This document shows positions 1-7,399 of a DNA stretch of 23,835 nt, piece by piece (position 1 is the first letter of the stretch; every line of letters begins with the position of its first letter). Below the pieces are notes generated by a model. That model ran no database searches. It had not been told where the DNA came from and saw only the letters and a list, made by a program, of their open reading frames with translations. The position numbers and the translations under genes were made by a program. The stretch covers positions 1 to 23,835 of the forward strand of contig DAIUDK010000085.1 in NCBI GenBank assembly GCA_036845725.1. Direction: 5' to 3'. The stretch is from DSWT01 sp036845725. GTDB taxonomy: Bacteria; Chloroflexota; Anaerolineae; B4-G1; SLSP01.

Positions 1-97
1 TCTGGAGGATTCCTGGGCTGCGCCGTGATTCCCCCGTTTTTTTGATAAGATACTATTTGTGCGTCATCTTGTTGCTAAAGCGGCTTTTTGGGGACTG

Positions 98-125
98 TTG
101 CTTTGTCGCCAACAGGCGGTAGAAT
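98..125 (+). promoter_or_regulatory. Putative sigma70-type promoter for the lipoprotein gene
   Basis: TTGCTT at 98-103 and TAGAAT at 120-125 are separated by 16 bp, which fits a housekeeping promoter. Transcription would begin near 132 and give a leader of about 65-70 bases. The rest of 1-180 shows no convincing gene; a run of seven T at about 40-46 could be the tail of an upstream terminator, but no stem is clear. Confidence 0.4.
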
Positions 126-200
126 ATGCCAGTCTCGGTTTTTTGAATTGGGTGGGCAGTCGCCGGCAAACGTGGAACAGTGGATGGAGCAGGGAGGATG

Positions 201-737
201 ATGCGGCGTTTGTGGATAGTGTTCGTTCTGTTGGTATGTGCCGGATTGTGTGTGGGCTGCGAGCGGGCGGAAACGTTGATCGCGCAAACAACACCGACGC
301 CGACTGTGTTGTCGCAGTGGGCGATTGCGGCGGAGGCCAGTTCGCAGTTTGGCTTTCCCGACTGGAGCGTGACCAGGGTGACCGGCGCGCCGGCGGTCAA
401 CGCGTGCGCGGATGATTCGCGGGCCTGGGCATCTGCGCGGGGAAATGGTGTGGAATGGCTACGATTGCGCTACGCTCAGCCGGTGTATGCAACTGAGGTG
501 CGGATTTACCAGACGTTGGGACGGGGAGCGATCTTCCGCGTCTCTCTGGTGAATGAGGATGGTGCAGCGCAGCGTATTTGGGAGGGCGAAGACACGGATC
601 GGACGTGTCCGGGCATGTTGATTGTGACCGTGCCGCAGGCAGCGGAACGCATCGTTGGTGTGAATATCGACCTCGATGAGTCGCGCACGGGATTCTGGAA
701 CCAGATCGACGCCGTGGAGTTGATCGGCGTGCGGTAA
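201..737 (+). CDS. Putative lipoprotein with discoidin-like (F5/8 type C) domain
   Basis: This is a secreted or membrane-anchored protein of about 179 residues. The N-terminus (MRRLWIVFVLLVCAGLC) is a hydrophobic export signal ending in a VGC sequence with Cys at residue 20. That is a plausible lipidation site, although the -3 residue is Cys rather than the usual Leu. After a Thr/Pro-rich linker, the remainder (from AIAAEASSQFG to IDAVELIG) resembles a galactose-binding-like or discoidin beta-sandwich, with the patterns WLRLRYAQPV, TEVRIYQT and GVNIDL and the closing IDAVELIG. Such domains bind carbohydrate or other surface ligands, but the ligand here is unknown. AGGGAGG at 191-197 lies directly before ATG codons at 198 and 201. 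A GTG at 180 is possible but has no ribosome binding site. No partner gene is adjacent, and the next gene is convergent. Confidence 0.7.
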   Translation: MRRLWIVFVLLVCAGLCVGCERAETLIAQTTPTPTVLSQWAIAAEASSQFGFPDWSVTRVTGAPAVNACADDSRAWASARGNGVEWLRLRYAQPVYATEVRIYQTLGRGAIFRVSLVNEDGAAQRIWEGEDTDRTCPGMLIVTVPQAAERIVGVNIDLDESRTGFWNQIDAVELIGVR

Positions 738-741
738 TGTG

Positions 742-773
742 CGTTTGCGCGGAATCACAATCCCACGCAAACG
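742..773. terminator. Weak stem-loop between convergent genes
   Basis: CGTTTGCG at 742-749 pairs with CGCAAACG at 766-773 (8 bp, 16-base loop, with GG/CC able to extend inside after one mismatch). It sits just after the stop of the lipoprotein gene and just before the stop of the convergent DprA-like gene. The following GTTTGTC is only weakly T-rich, so this is a modest bidirectional terminator candidate. Confidence 0.35.
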
Positions 774-779
774 GTTTGT

Positions 780-1751
780 CTAGCTCCCAAAAAGGCGTTT
801 CTTCAGGGCGTCGGGGACCCGTCCACCCTGTTCGAGGACACGCAGGGTTTCTGTCGGCGTGGGTGGGGGATCGGTAGGCGGTTCTGCCGCCAGTTCCAGC
901 GATGCTGTTGGTATCGCGCTGTTGGGTGGCTGTGGTACGCCGACCGGTGTGACCGGTTCCGTCAACCACAGCGCGGCTTCAGCAGCGTTTGTGACAACGC
1001 GGACACCCTGCGGCACGTGAGCTCCCGGCGAAGCCGCAAGTAGGAGCGCGTTTGCGTTGCCCTCGATTTTCATCAGTGCTGTTGCATCGCTGTAAACGCA
1101 ACGCATAGTCGCGCCCGCGGCGACCTGCTGCAACACGTCATCCCAGGCGGGGTTGGGGGGCGCGGTAGGGGGCAACGGGCTGATGACGAGCAGCCGCTGC
1201 GTTTGCACGAGCGCCTGTTCGTCATCCGACAGGGTAAGCTGGGCGAGACCCTGTTTCGCAAAGAACAACGCTTCACCCTCGCTGGCGATCATCTCTTCCA
1301 GCAGGAGTGCCGCTTGCGGACTCTCGCGGAATGCAGCGAGCAGCAGGTTTTCCCCCAGTAAAATCCCCACCGTTTCTTGCAGGAGTTCCCGCGTTTCGTC
1401 GTCGAGTGGGCCGGGCGCCAGGTAGATGATGGGGCGCATCAGCAGGCTGAGATCGCCGGAGTAGAACAGCAGCGCCGGGCGTAGTTTGAAGGGCAATTGG
1501 TGCAGGCCCATAGGGTAGAGGGGTTCGTTCCACCGCAGGGCGGCAACCTCAGACAACTCGTGCGGCGGATGCAGCTTGGCAGTTTCCTCAGGCGTCACCC
1601 CGAACGCGGCGGCTTGGACGGGCAAGGCTTCCAGGACGGCGCGCAAAGTCAGGCCGCGTTGATCCCAGGCCGAAAGCAACGTCTTGGCGCGCTGCGGCGC
1701 GAGTCCGGCGTTGAACAAAAACCACGCCCAGAGTCGTGTCTCGTCAGTCAT
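780..1751 (-). CDS. Degenerate DprA/Smf-like protein
   Basis: DprA loads RecA onto incoming single-stranded DNA in transformation. This 323-residue protein keeps the domain order of that family: an N-terminal helical part (residues 1-70), then WNEPLYPMGL...LLFYSGDLSLL (74-104). This matches the DprA signature of YP, L, P, L and GDL just before the Rossmann core. From about residue 105 the core is eroded. IIYLAPGPL stands where VAIVGSR is expected, and the usual SGLArGID, SE.P and RNR motifs are not recognisable. A proline-rich linker (264-300) leads to a short basic tail ending RLFGS. It overlaps dtd by 8 bp and is the last gene of the minus-strand run. It may be a non-canonical paralogue rather than a working recombination mediator. 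The family assignment is moderately sure; the function is not. Confidence 0.65.
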   Translation of the reverse strand: MTDETRLWAWFLFNAGLAPQRAKTLLSAWDQRGLTLRAVLEALPVQAAAFGVTPEETAKLHPPHELSEVAALRWNEPLYPMGLHQLPFKLRPALLFYSGDLSLLMRPIIYLAPGPLDDETRELLQETVGILLGENLLLAAFRESPQAALLLEEMIASEGEALFFAKQGLAQLTLSDDEQALVQTQRLLVISPLPPTAPPNPAWDDVLQQVAAGATMRCVYSDATALMKIEGNANALLLAASPGAHVPQGVRVVTNAAEAALWLTEPVTPVGVPQPPNSAIPTASLELAAEPPTDPPPTPTETLRVLEQGGRVPDALKKRLFGS

Positions 1752-2202
1752 TGGTGTCTCCGGGTTCCTTATCGAGGATGATCGTCACTGGGCCGTCGTT
1801 GACCAGGCTGACGTGCATGTGCGCGCGAAAGACGCCGGTGGCCACGGGGATGTCGGTTGCGTGCAGAGCCTTCACGAAGACGTCGACGAGCGCTTCAGCG
1901 ACATCGGGCGGCGCGGCCTTGACGAACGAGGGCCGGAAGCCACGGCGAATGTCCCCGTAGAGCGTAAATTGCGAAACCACCAGGACACTGCCGCCGGTGG
2001 CCTGCACGGAGAGGTTCATCTTGCCCTCGGCGTCGCTGAAGATGCGCAGATTGGCGGTTTTGTGCGCCAGCCAGCGCGCCTCGGTCTCGGTATCGCCTTC
2101 GCCGGCTGCCAGCAAAACCAGCAGACCGGGGCCAATCTCGCCAACAACGACATTATCGACGGTGACGGAAGCGTGGGTGACACGTTGTACGACTGCGCGC
2201 AT
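1744..2202 (-). CDS. dtd: D-aminoacyl-tRNA deacylase
   Basis: DTD hydrolyses D-amino acids (and glycine mischarged on tRNA-Ala) from tRNA in the cytoplasm as a homodimer, protecting translation from chirality errors. The 152-residue product starts MRAVVQRVTHASVTV, typical of the family. It carries both active-site signatures: SQFTLY at 77-82 and the cross-subunit Gly-cisPro motif NDGPVT at 135-140. The length is close to the usual 145-150 residues, with a short extra tail (DKEPGDTND). The 3' end overlaps the start of the DprA-like gene by 8 bp, so the two are probably translationally coupled. The start lies 10 bp after the acpS stop. Confidence 0.97.
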   Translation of the reverse strand: MRAVVQRVTHASVTVDNVVVGEIGPGLLVLLAAGEGDTETEARWLAHKTANLRIFSDAEGKMNLSVQATGGSVLVVSQFTLYGDIRRGFRPSFVKAAPPDVAEALVDVFVKALHATDIPVATGVFRAHMHVSLVNDGPVTIILDKEPGDTND

Positions 2203-2212
2203 AAGTTTTCTC

Positions 2213-2599
2213 CTATCGGGTTTTTGTCATCGCGACGACAAACGCAATCGCCAGTCCGCTATCGTGGCTGAGGCTGATGGCCCACTCGGTCAGCCCTTGT
2301 GCCTCGGCGAGCGCGCGGGCGCGCCCGTGGAGGACGACATAGGGTTTGCCGCTCGTCTCGTTCAGCGTTTCCACGTCCAGCCAGCCGATGCCTGCCGGAG
2401 AAAGGATGCGCATCCCCACGCCTAGGGTTTTGGCGACGGCCTCCTTTGCCGCGAAGCGCGCCGCCAGTTCCGCCGGACGTCCACGGCTGTAACGGACTTC
2501 GTCGGGTGTGTAGACGCGCGCGAGGAATTTGTCGCCGAAGCGGTGCAGCGTCCGCTCGATGCGGGGGATATCTACGAGGTCGACACCGGTGCTGAGCAT
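2213..2599 (-). CDS. acpS: Holo-[acyl-carrier-protein] synthase
   Basis: AcpS transfers 4'-phosphopantetheine from CoA to the serine of apo-ACP, activating fatty acid synthesis; it acts as a cytoplasmic trimer. The 128-residue product has the N-terminal GVDLVDIPRIER motif (Mg-binding Asp at residue 7 and nearby acidic residues) and the second signature RFAAKEAVAKTLG at 49-60 with catalytic Glu53. SLSHDSGLAIAFVV near the C-terminus is also typical. It sits 1 bp after the stop of the M16 gene and 10 bp before dtd, indicating tight co-transcription. Confidence 0.97.
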   Translation of the reverse strand: MLSTGVDLVDIPRIERTLHRFGDKFLARVYTPDEVRYSRGRPAELAARFAAKEAVAKTLGVGMRILSPAGIGWLDVETLNETSGKPYVVLHGRARALAEAQGLTEWAISLSHDSGLAIAFVVAMTKTR

Positions 2600-2600
2600 A

Positions 2601-3884
2601 CTACTCCTGAGGATCGACGATAGCGAGCGCGTAGTGCTCGGGGTCGAGCCAACGTTGGACGACCTCCTGCACCTGCGGCGCGGTGATGGCCGTGATCATA
2701 TCGGTGTACCGTTGCAGGTAATCCAGTCCCAGGTTGTGGCGCTCGATGTTGAGCAGCGCGTGGGCAACACCGGCGTTGGTCTCCAGTTGCAACGGCAGGC
2801 TTCCGGTAAGGTAGGATTGTGTATCCTGGAGTTCTTCTTTGGTGACGCGCGTATCGCGGAGGCGGTGTAGCTCCTGCAGGATCAGCTCGACCGTCTTGTC
2901 GACGTTCGCCGGGTTGACGCCGGCGATGATGCGCCAGGGGCCGGGGCCTTTCCCGCCTTCGATGTTGCTGTAGACGTAGTAGGCCAGGCCGTTGGTCTCA
3001 CGGATGATCTTCCCCAGTCGCCCGTACATTCCGAAGACGCCGAACAGGGTGTTGGCGACGAAGCACGGGACGAAGTCGGGGTCTGCGCGCGCCGGACCAG
3101 GCCAGCCGAAGACGAGGTCGCTTTGCGCTTTGTCCTCGATGGTTAGTCGCTGCTCGCGGCGTTCCGTCAGCGCTGGTGCGGGCGGCAACTCGACCTGTGG
3201 TGGGCGGCTGCCTTGCCAATCGCCAAAAGCGGCGGCGACGGCCTTTACAGCATCCTGTGCCTTGATCGCGCCGACGACTGTGATAACGGCATTCTTGGGG
3301 GCGAAGTGAGTTGCGTGAAACTGCACCAGATCGTCACGGGTAATGCGTTCGATGGTTTCGCGGTAGCCAGTTTGGCTCCAGTGATAGGGGTGGTCTTCGG
3401 GATAGGCCAGCGTGCGGAAGGTCAGCGAGGCCATGCGGTGCGGATCGGTTTCGCGTTCCTGGATGTCGGTGAGAATCTCGGCACGGGCTTTCTCCACCTG
3501 ATCTTTCTCGAAGGCGGGATGGCGCAGCACATCGTTGAGGATATCCAGCAGCAGCGGCAGATGTTCGATCAGCCCTCGCGTGCCGAAGCCGGTGGTACGC
3601 ACGCCAGCATTGATGCTGAAACTGGCAGCGATGGACTCGATGGCCTCGTAGAGCTGCGCGAAGCTGCGTGTGCGCGTACCGCGTTCCAGCACATCCGTGG
3701 TGAAACCCGCCAGCCCAATCTTCTCTTTGGGGACATCAATGGCGCCGGCGAACAGATAGCCACTGACAATGACGGTGGGACTGCTGAAGTTTTCACGGGC
3801 CAGTACGGTGATGCCATTGGGCAGAACATGGCGCGCGATATCATCAGGGCCGGGCAAGGAAAGCGCGAGTTTGCGTTTATACAT
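2601..3884 (-). CDS. M16 family peptidase-like subunit lacking the zinc motif
   Basis: This 427-residue protein has two M16 half-domains. Where active members carry GLAHFLEHMLFKGT, it has GLAGFTTDVLERGT at residues 57-70: the two zinc His become Gly60 and Asp64, and the catalytic Glu becomes Thr63. It should therefore not hydrolyse peptides by itself. It retains the C-terminal-half signature GRLGKIIRETNGLAYYVYS, whose Arg and Tyr help hold substrate in M16 dimers. The partner encoded just upstream has the zinc site, so the two probably form a heterodimer, as known for M16B enzymes and mitochondrial processing peptidase. I chose ATG 3884 because GGAGAG lies just upstream; the open frame runs further to 3950, but that extension is repeat-containing intergenic DNA. 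No signal peptide is seen, so a cytoplasmic location is likely. Confidence 0.9.
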   Translation of the reverse strand: MYKRKLALSLPGPDDIARHVLPNGITVLARENFSSPTVIVSGYLFAGAIDVPKEKIGLAGFTTDVLERGTRTRSFAQLYEAIESIAASFSINAGVRTTGFGTRGLIEHLPLLLDILNDVLRHPAFEKDQVEKARAEILTDIQERETDPHRMASLTFRTLAYPEDHPYHWSQTGYRETIERITRDDLVQFHATHFAPKNAVITVVGAIKAQDAVKAVAAAFGDWQGSRPPQVELPPAPALTERREQRLTIEDKAQSDLVFGWPGPARADPDFVPCFVANTLFGVFGMYGRLGKIIRETNGLAYYVYSNIEGGKGPGPWRIIAGVNPANVDKTVELILQELHRLRDTRVTKEELQDTQSYLTGSLPLQLETNAGVAHALLNIERHNLGLDYLQRYTDMITAITAPQVQEVVQRWLDPEHYALAIVDPQE

Positions 3885-3921
3885 TATCTCTCCGAGATGA
3901 CCTATTGATGCGAAAGAGAAC

Positions 3922-3980
3922 GAACCACGAATCTTCACGAATATAGCCAAAATTCGTGAGGATTTGTGAAGATTCGTGGT
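3922..3980. repeat. Intergenic CACGAAT repeat / 18-bp imperfect inverted repeat
   Basis: CCACGAATCTTCACGAAT at 3925-3942 faces ATTTGTGAAGATTCGTGG at 3962-3979, an inverted repeat with one mismatch across a 19-base gap. The left arm has CACGAAT at 3926 and 3936. The right arm has ATTCGTG at 3952 and 3972 with ATTTGTG at 3962 between them, all stepping by 10 bp. It lies between the two M16 genes. A related element occurs near 13504. Confidence 0.85.
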
Positions 3981-3986
3981 AAAGAT

Positions 3987-5252
3987 TCATTTTCTAGCTA
4001 GATACCAGCCGGTGGTGCGATTTTGGGAGCGCAGGTAGGTTTGCGCGACGCGCTGCACGTCCTCCGTGGTGACGGCGGTGATGTTGTCCAGGTAGTGCGT
4101 GAACCACTCGTAATCGGCGAAGATTTCGCTGTAGCCGAGCCAGAACGCTTGATGTGTGGTGCTTTCGCTGGCGTAAGCGAAGAGCGCACGCGCCTGTTGT
4201 TGCGCCTTTTCCAGTTCCGCCTGGGTGACGGGCGCTTCTTGCAGCCGCTCGATTTCGACGCGCAGCGCCGTCTCCACGTCGGCCAGGGGACGCCCTGGCC
4301 ATGCGGTCGCCATCAGTTGGTAGAGGCCGGGATCGACGGTCGTCATCAGGCCGCCGCTGATGTCGATGGCGAACTCCCTCTCCACGAGCGCCTGGTAGAG
4401 GCGGCTGGTGTGGTTGGTGACGCCGCCGCCGACCAGAAAGCCTGACGCGCCCGCGAGCACGGCGTTGAGCACTGTCAGAGCGAAGAAGTCTTTATGGCGG
4501 GCGGCGGGGATGTGGAAGGCCACGTTGAGGTAGTCGGTCTGCCCCGCGCCTTCGACGACGACGCGCCGTTCGCCGCGCTGGGGCGGCTCGACGGCGGTGA
4601 CCGGTGGAATCTCGGGCCCGGCCTCAATCTCGCCGAAGTAGCGTTCGGTGATGCGCTCGATCTCTCCGGCGTTGAAGTCGCCGGCAATGGCGAGAATCGC
4701 GTTATTGGGCGCGTAGTACGTGCGGTAGTAATCGTGCAGCATGTCGCGCGTCATCGTTTGCAGGTCGCAGAGGTGGCCGAGTGTTTCGTGCCCGTAAGAG
4801 TGGACGCGATAGGCTGCCGCCAGAACTTCCTCGCTCAACAAGAAGTGTGGTGAGTTCTCGTTGCCTTGCCGCTCGCTGATGATGACGCTGCGCTCGGACT
4901 CGACCTCTTCTGGGGTGAAGGTGGCGTTGTGCATGCGGTCGGATTCAATGTCGAGCGCCACGGAGATCCTGTGGGCCGGAAGGGTTTCGTAGTATGTGGT
5001 AAAGTCATACCACGTCATCCCATTGAACACGCCGCCTTCGCGGGCGACGGCTTCGTCGGCAGCGCCTTCCGGCCACCGCTCTGAGCCTTTGAACAACATA
5101 TGCTCGACCCAGTGCGAGATGCCCGTCATGCCTTGGCGCTCGTTGCGCACGCCGGCCCTATACCAGACCCACGCACTGACGACCGGCGCCGCGTGGCTTT
5201 CGCGGATGAGGACTTGCAGGCCATTATCGAGTTTCGTGCGCAATAGCGTCAT
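3987..5252 (-). CDS. M16 family zinc metallopeptidase, catalytic subunit
   Basis: A 421-residue pitrilysin-family (M16B) protease. The inverted zinc motif HWVEH is at 47-51 within GISHWVEHMLFKGS: His47 and His51 bind zinc and Glu50 is the general base. The third ligand is expected at Glu127 in ERSVIISERQG, 76 residues after His51, as the family requires. The C-terminal half has the SRLYQALVERE region but lacks the Tyr that the next gene supplies, supporting obligate pairing with that zinc-less subunit. Such heterodimers degrade small peptides or process signal peptides; the substrate here is unknown. GGGAG lies 9 bases before the ATG. The start follows the ugd stop by about 40 bases, so the gene may belong to the same transcript. 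Confidence 0.95.
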   Translation of the reverse strand: MTLLRTKLDNGLQVLIRESHAAPVVSAWVWYRAGVRNERQGMTGISHWVEHMLFKGSERWPEGAADEAVAREGGVFNGMTWYDFTTYYETLPAHRISVALDIESDRMHNATFTPEEVESERSVIISERQGNENSPHFLLSEEVLAAAYRVHSYGHETLGHLCDLQTMTRDMLHDYYRTYYAPNNAILAIAGDFNAGEIERITERYFGEIEAGPEIPPVTAVEPPQRGERRVVVEGAGQTDYLNVAFHIPAARHKDFFALTVLNAVLAGASGFLVGGGVTNHTSRLYQALVEREFAIDISGGLMTTVDPGLYQLMATAWPGRPLADVETALRVEIERLQEAPVTQAELEKAQQQARALFAYASESTTHQAFWLGYSEIFADYEWFTHYLDNITAVTTEDVQRVAQTYLRSQNRTTGWYLARK

Positions 5253-5294
5253 TCAGCAATCTCCCTTGTAGTCGATGTGCACTTGACACTTTGA

Positions 5295-6626
5295 CTACTC
5301 GATGATTTCTTTGATGCCTTCGCCGTTGTAGCCACGGCCGATGGCCATGTATTGGAAGCCTATTTCGCGCACGTGGTGGGGATCGTAGATATTGCGCCCA
5401 TCAATCAGGATGGGCTGGTTCATCGTGTCACGGATGCGCACCAGGTCCAGGTTTTTGAACTCGTTCCATTCCGTCACCAGAATGAGCGCGTCGGCGCCTT
5501 CCGCCAGGGCGTAGGGGCTGTCAGCCATTTCTGCTTCTGGCAGCAAGCGCCGGGCGTTTTCCATAGAGACAGGGTCGTAGGCGCGGACTTTGGCGCGCTC
5601 GCGGAGCAAGTCCCAGGCGATGTCCACGGAGGGGGCTTCGCGCATATCGTCCGTGTTCGGCTTGAAGGCTAACCCGAGCAACCCAATGACTTTGCCTTCG
5701 AGCGTGCCGCCGAGCATCTTCATAACTTTGCGGATAGGTGCTTTCCGTTGATCGGTGTTGATATCCATAACGGCGTGGATCAGTTGAGGATGCCGTCCGG
5801 CGAGTTCGGCCATGTATGCCAGGGCTTTCACGTCCTTGGGGAAACATGAGCCGCCCCAGCCAATCCCGGCGTCCAGGAACGCTGATCCGATGCGCTTGTC
5901 CAGGCCCATACCGCATGCGACTTCCTTCACGTCTGCGCCGAGCACCTCGCATATGTTGGCGATCTCGTTGATGAAGGAGATTTTGGCCGCCAGGAAAGCG
6001 TTGGAGGCGTACTTGATCATTTCCGCAGTGCGCAGGTCGGTGATCATGATCGTGGTGCGCAGTGGTAAATGCAGTTGGGCGACTTTTTCGGCGGCTTCGC
6101 GGTTGGTCGAGCCGAGGATCACGCGGTCGGGGTTCATGAAGTCGGTAGTGGCTGATCCTTCGCGCAGAAACTCCGGGCAGGAAACCACGGCGAATTCTGG
6201 CGCGTCAGGCCGCCGGTTGCGGACGATGTCCGTCACCCAGTCGCCCGTCCCCACCGGCACGGTGGACTTGTTGATGATAATGATGGGGTGGTCGATGACA
6301 TCGGCGATGGATTCTGCTGCCATCCGCACGTAGCGCAGGTCGGCCTGCCCGTCCACATCCGATGGCGTACCCACGGCGATGAAGGCGTATTCGGCGTCCT
6401 TGAGGGCTTCGGCGTATGACGTGGTGAAGGTCAGCCGCCCGGCCTTCACGTTACGCTCGACGACTTCTTCCAGCCCCGGTTCGTAGATCGGCATAATGCC
6501 TTTGTTGAGATTCTCGATGCGGGTTTCGTTGATATCCAGACACTGGACACGGTTCCCCAGATCCGCAAAACTAGCCCCGCTCACCAGTCCGACGTAACCC
6601 ACTCCAATCACGGCGATATTCTTCAT
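5295..6626 (-). CDS. ugd: UDP-glucose 6-dehydrogenase
   Basis: This enzyme oxidises UDP-glucose to UDP-glucuronate with two NAD+, supplying uronic acids for capsule, exopolysaccharide or glycolipid. The 443-residue product begins with the Rossmann motif GVGYVG (8-13). NKSTVPVGTG (119-128) and PEFLREGSA (151-159) follow. The central helix AEMIKYASNAFLA (201-213) carries the conserved Lys205, and the catalytic cysteine is Cys261 in GWGGSCFPKD. The C-terminal UDP-binding domain contains GLAFKPNTDDMREAPS. The closely related GDP-mannose dehydrogenase is less likely given this motif set. AGAGGAG lies 10 bases before the ATG. The glycosyltransferase at the right edge could use uronate sugars, but it is far away. 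Confidence 0.95.
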   Translation of the reverse strand: MKNIAVIGVGYVGLVSGASFADLGNRVQCLDINETRIENLNKGIMPIYEPGLEEVVERNVKAGRLTFTTSYAEALKDAEYAFIAVGTPSDVDGQADLRYVRMAAESIADVIDHPIIIINKSTVPVGTGDWVTDIVRNRRPDAPEFAVVSCPEFLREGSATTDFMNPDRVILGSTNREAAEKVAQLHLPLRTTIMITDLRTAEMIKYASNAFLAAKISFINEIANICEVLGADVKEVACGMGLDKRIGSAFLDAGIGWGGSCFPKDVKALAYMAELAGRHPQLIHAVMDINTDQRKAPIRKVMKMLGGTLEGKVIGLLGLAFKPNTDDMREAPSVDIAWDLLRERAKVRAYDPVSMENARRLLPEAEMADSPYALAEGADALILVTEWNEFKNLDLVRIRDTMNQPILIDGRNIYDPHHVREIGFQYMAIGRGYNGEGIKEIIE

Positions 6627-6655
6627 TATGGTTCATCTCCTCTTTGCGGTATAAT
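6626..6655 (+). promoter_or_regulatory. Putative promoter for the divergent membrane protein gene
   Basis: A perfect TATAAT at 6650-6655 is preceded, 18 bp upstream, by the weak -35-like TTATGG (6626-6631). It would start a transcript near 6662, with a leader of about 60 bases to the ATG at 6721. Together with the ugd signals it forms a compact divergent promoter region. Confidence 0.4.
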
Positions 6656-6681
6656 CTGATGAAGCGTTTGAAAGTTAGAGA

Positions 6682-6709
6682 ATGATACCACAATTGCACT
6701 GTTTTCCAA
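6682..6709 (-). promoter_or_regulatory. Putative ugd promoter
   Basis: Read on the minus strand, TTGGAA (6709-6704) and TATCAT (6687-6682) are separated by 16 bp. They sit about 55 bases upstream of the ugd start codon. The -10 box coincides with a possible plus-strand ATG at 6682, which makes that ATG a less attractive start for the divergent gene. Confidence 0.45.
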
Positions 6710-6720
6710 GAGGTGTGACC

Positions 6721-7356
6721 ATGAGAATTCAGTACCAATTGGTTGAGGATTCAGCAGTTCGCCGCCAGGCACTTCAACGCCATCAAGAGATGATTACGGT
6801 ATTGCAGAAGCTTGGCTTCGAGTCGCCGGTGATTTGTGGTGAACGCCTGTTCCCCTTCAGCTATCTGCTTCTCTGGCCGGTGACGGCGATGATGCGCTCC
6901 AAAAACGAGACCGTCCGCAGCACGCCGTTTTTATGCCTGACCACCGCATATCCACTGACAGGGCACCGCGAAACGATGACCTTCGCGCTGATTAACGCCT
7001 TGGGTGTCAAATTCGCCACTGCTTTTTCGGACGGGACGGTGGTGTTGATGTCAACGAGTGCGCGCGCGGATCATCTCGACGAGGCGGCGCAGTATTACAA
7101 ATTCGCTGGCCCTAAGCCGGTTGAGGAAGCCTGGGCGTTTCACCAGGACAAGCTCGCGGGTTTTCTGAAAGACGGAAAGGATATCCAGCCGGGCCTTGCC
7201 TTCGATGACTATATCCGCTTATCGCGCCGCGAATCCGAGATGGAATCCCCTGTGCTTCTGACCAAATACCTGTCGCTGCCGCTGGTGCGCGCGTTGTTTG
7301 CGCTGCTCTTCTTTGCTGCATTGACGCTCTGCGCGCGCCTGTGGTTGCTCCCATAG
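6721..7356 (+). CDS. Hypothetical protein with C-terminal transmembrane helix
   Basis: I do not recognise this 212-residue protein. The body is mixed-charge and soluble-looking, with a short hydrophobic stretch FPFSYLLLWPVTAMM near residue 43. The end (LSLPLVRALFALLFFAALTLCARLWLLP) forms a single transmembrane helix, so it is probably tail-anchored with most of the protein in the cytoplasm. AAGAGGTG lies about 6 bases before ATG 6721; an in-frame ATG at 6682 has a poorer ribosome site and overlaps the predicted ugd -10 box. It is divergent from ugd and 43 bp ahead of the AbgA-like gene on the same strand. No catalytic motif is evident. Confidence 0.7.
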   Translation: MRIQYQLVEDSAVRRQALQRHQEMITVLQKLGFESPVICGERLFPFSYLLLWPVTAMMRSKNETVRSTPFLCLTTAYPLTGHRETMTFALINALGVKFATAFSDGTVVLMSTSARADHLDEAAQYYKFAGPKPVEEAWAFHQDKLAGFLKDGKDIQPGLAFDDYIRLSRRESEMESPVLLTKYLSLPLVRALFALLFFAALTLCARLWLLP

Positions 7357-7399
7357 CTGGATGAAATGCTCAGAATGGTTTGGGGGAGGGGGGTAGGTT

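Noticed and set aside
59..415. Plus-strand open frame overlapping the lipoprotein gene start
   Set aside because: It lacks a ribosome site, reads out of frame through the lipoprotein signal peptide, and its product resembles no protein family.
3885..3950. Upstream extension of the zinc-less M16 protein
   Set aside because: The extra 22 residues come from the CACGAAT repeat region, while a ribosome site lies directly ahead of ATG 3884 and the family N-terminus begins there.
5253..5294. Short inverted match GTAGTC / GACTAC between ugd and the M16 gene
   Set aside because: Only 6 bp long with no T tract; too weak to call a terminator or to link to the 13-bp repeat at 13393.
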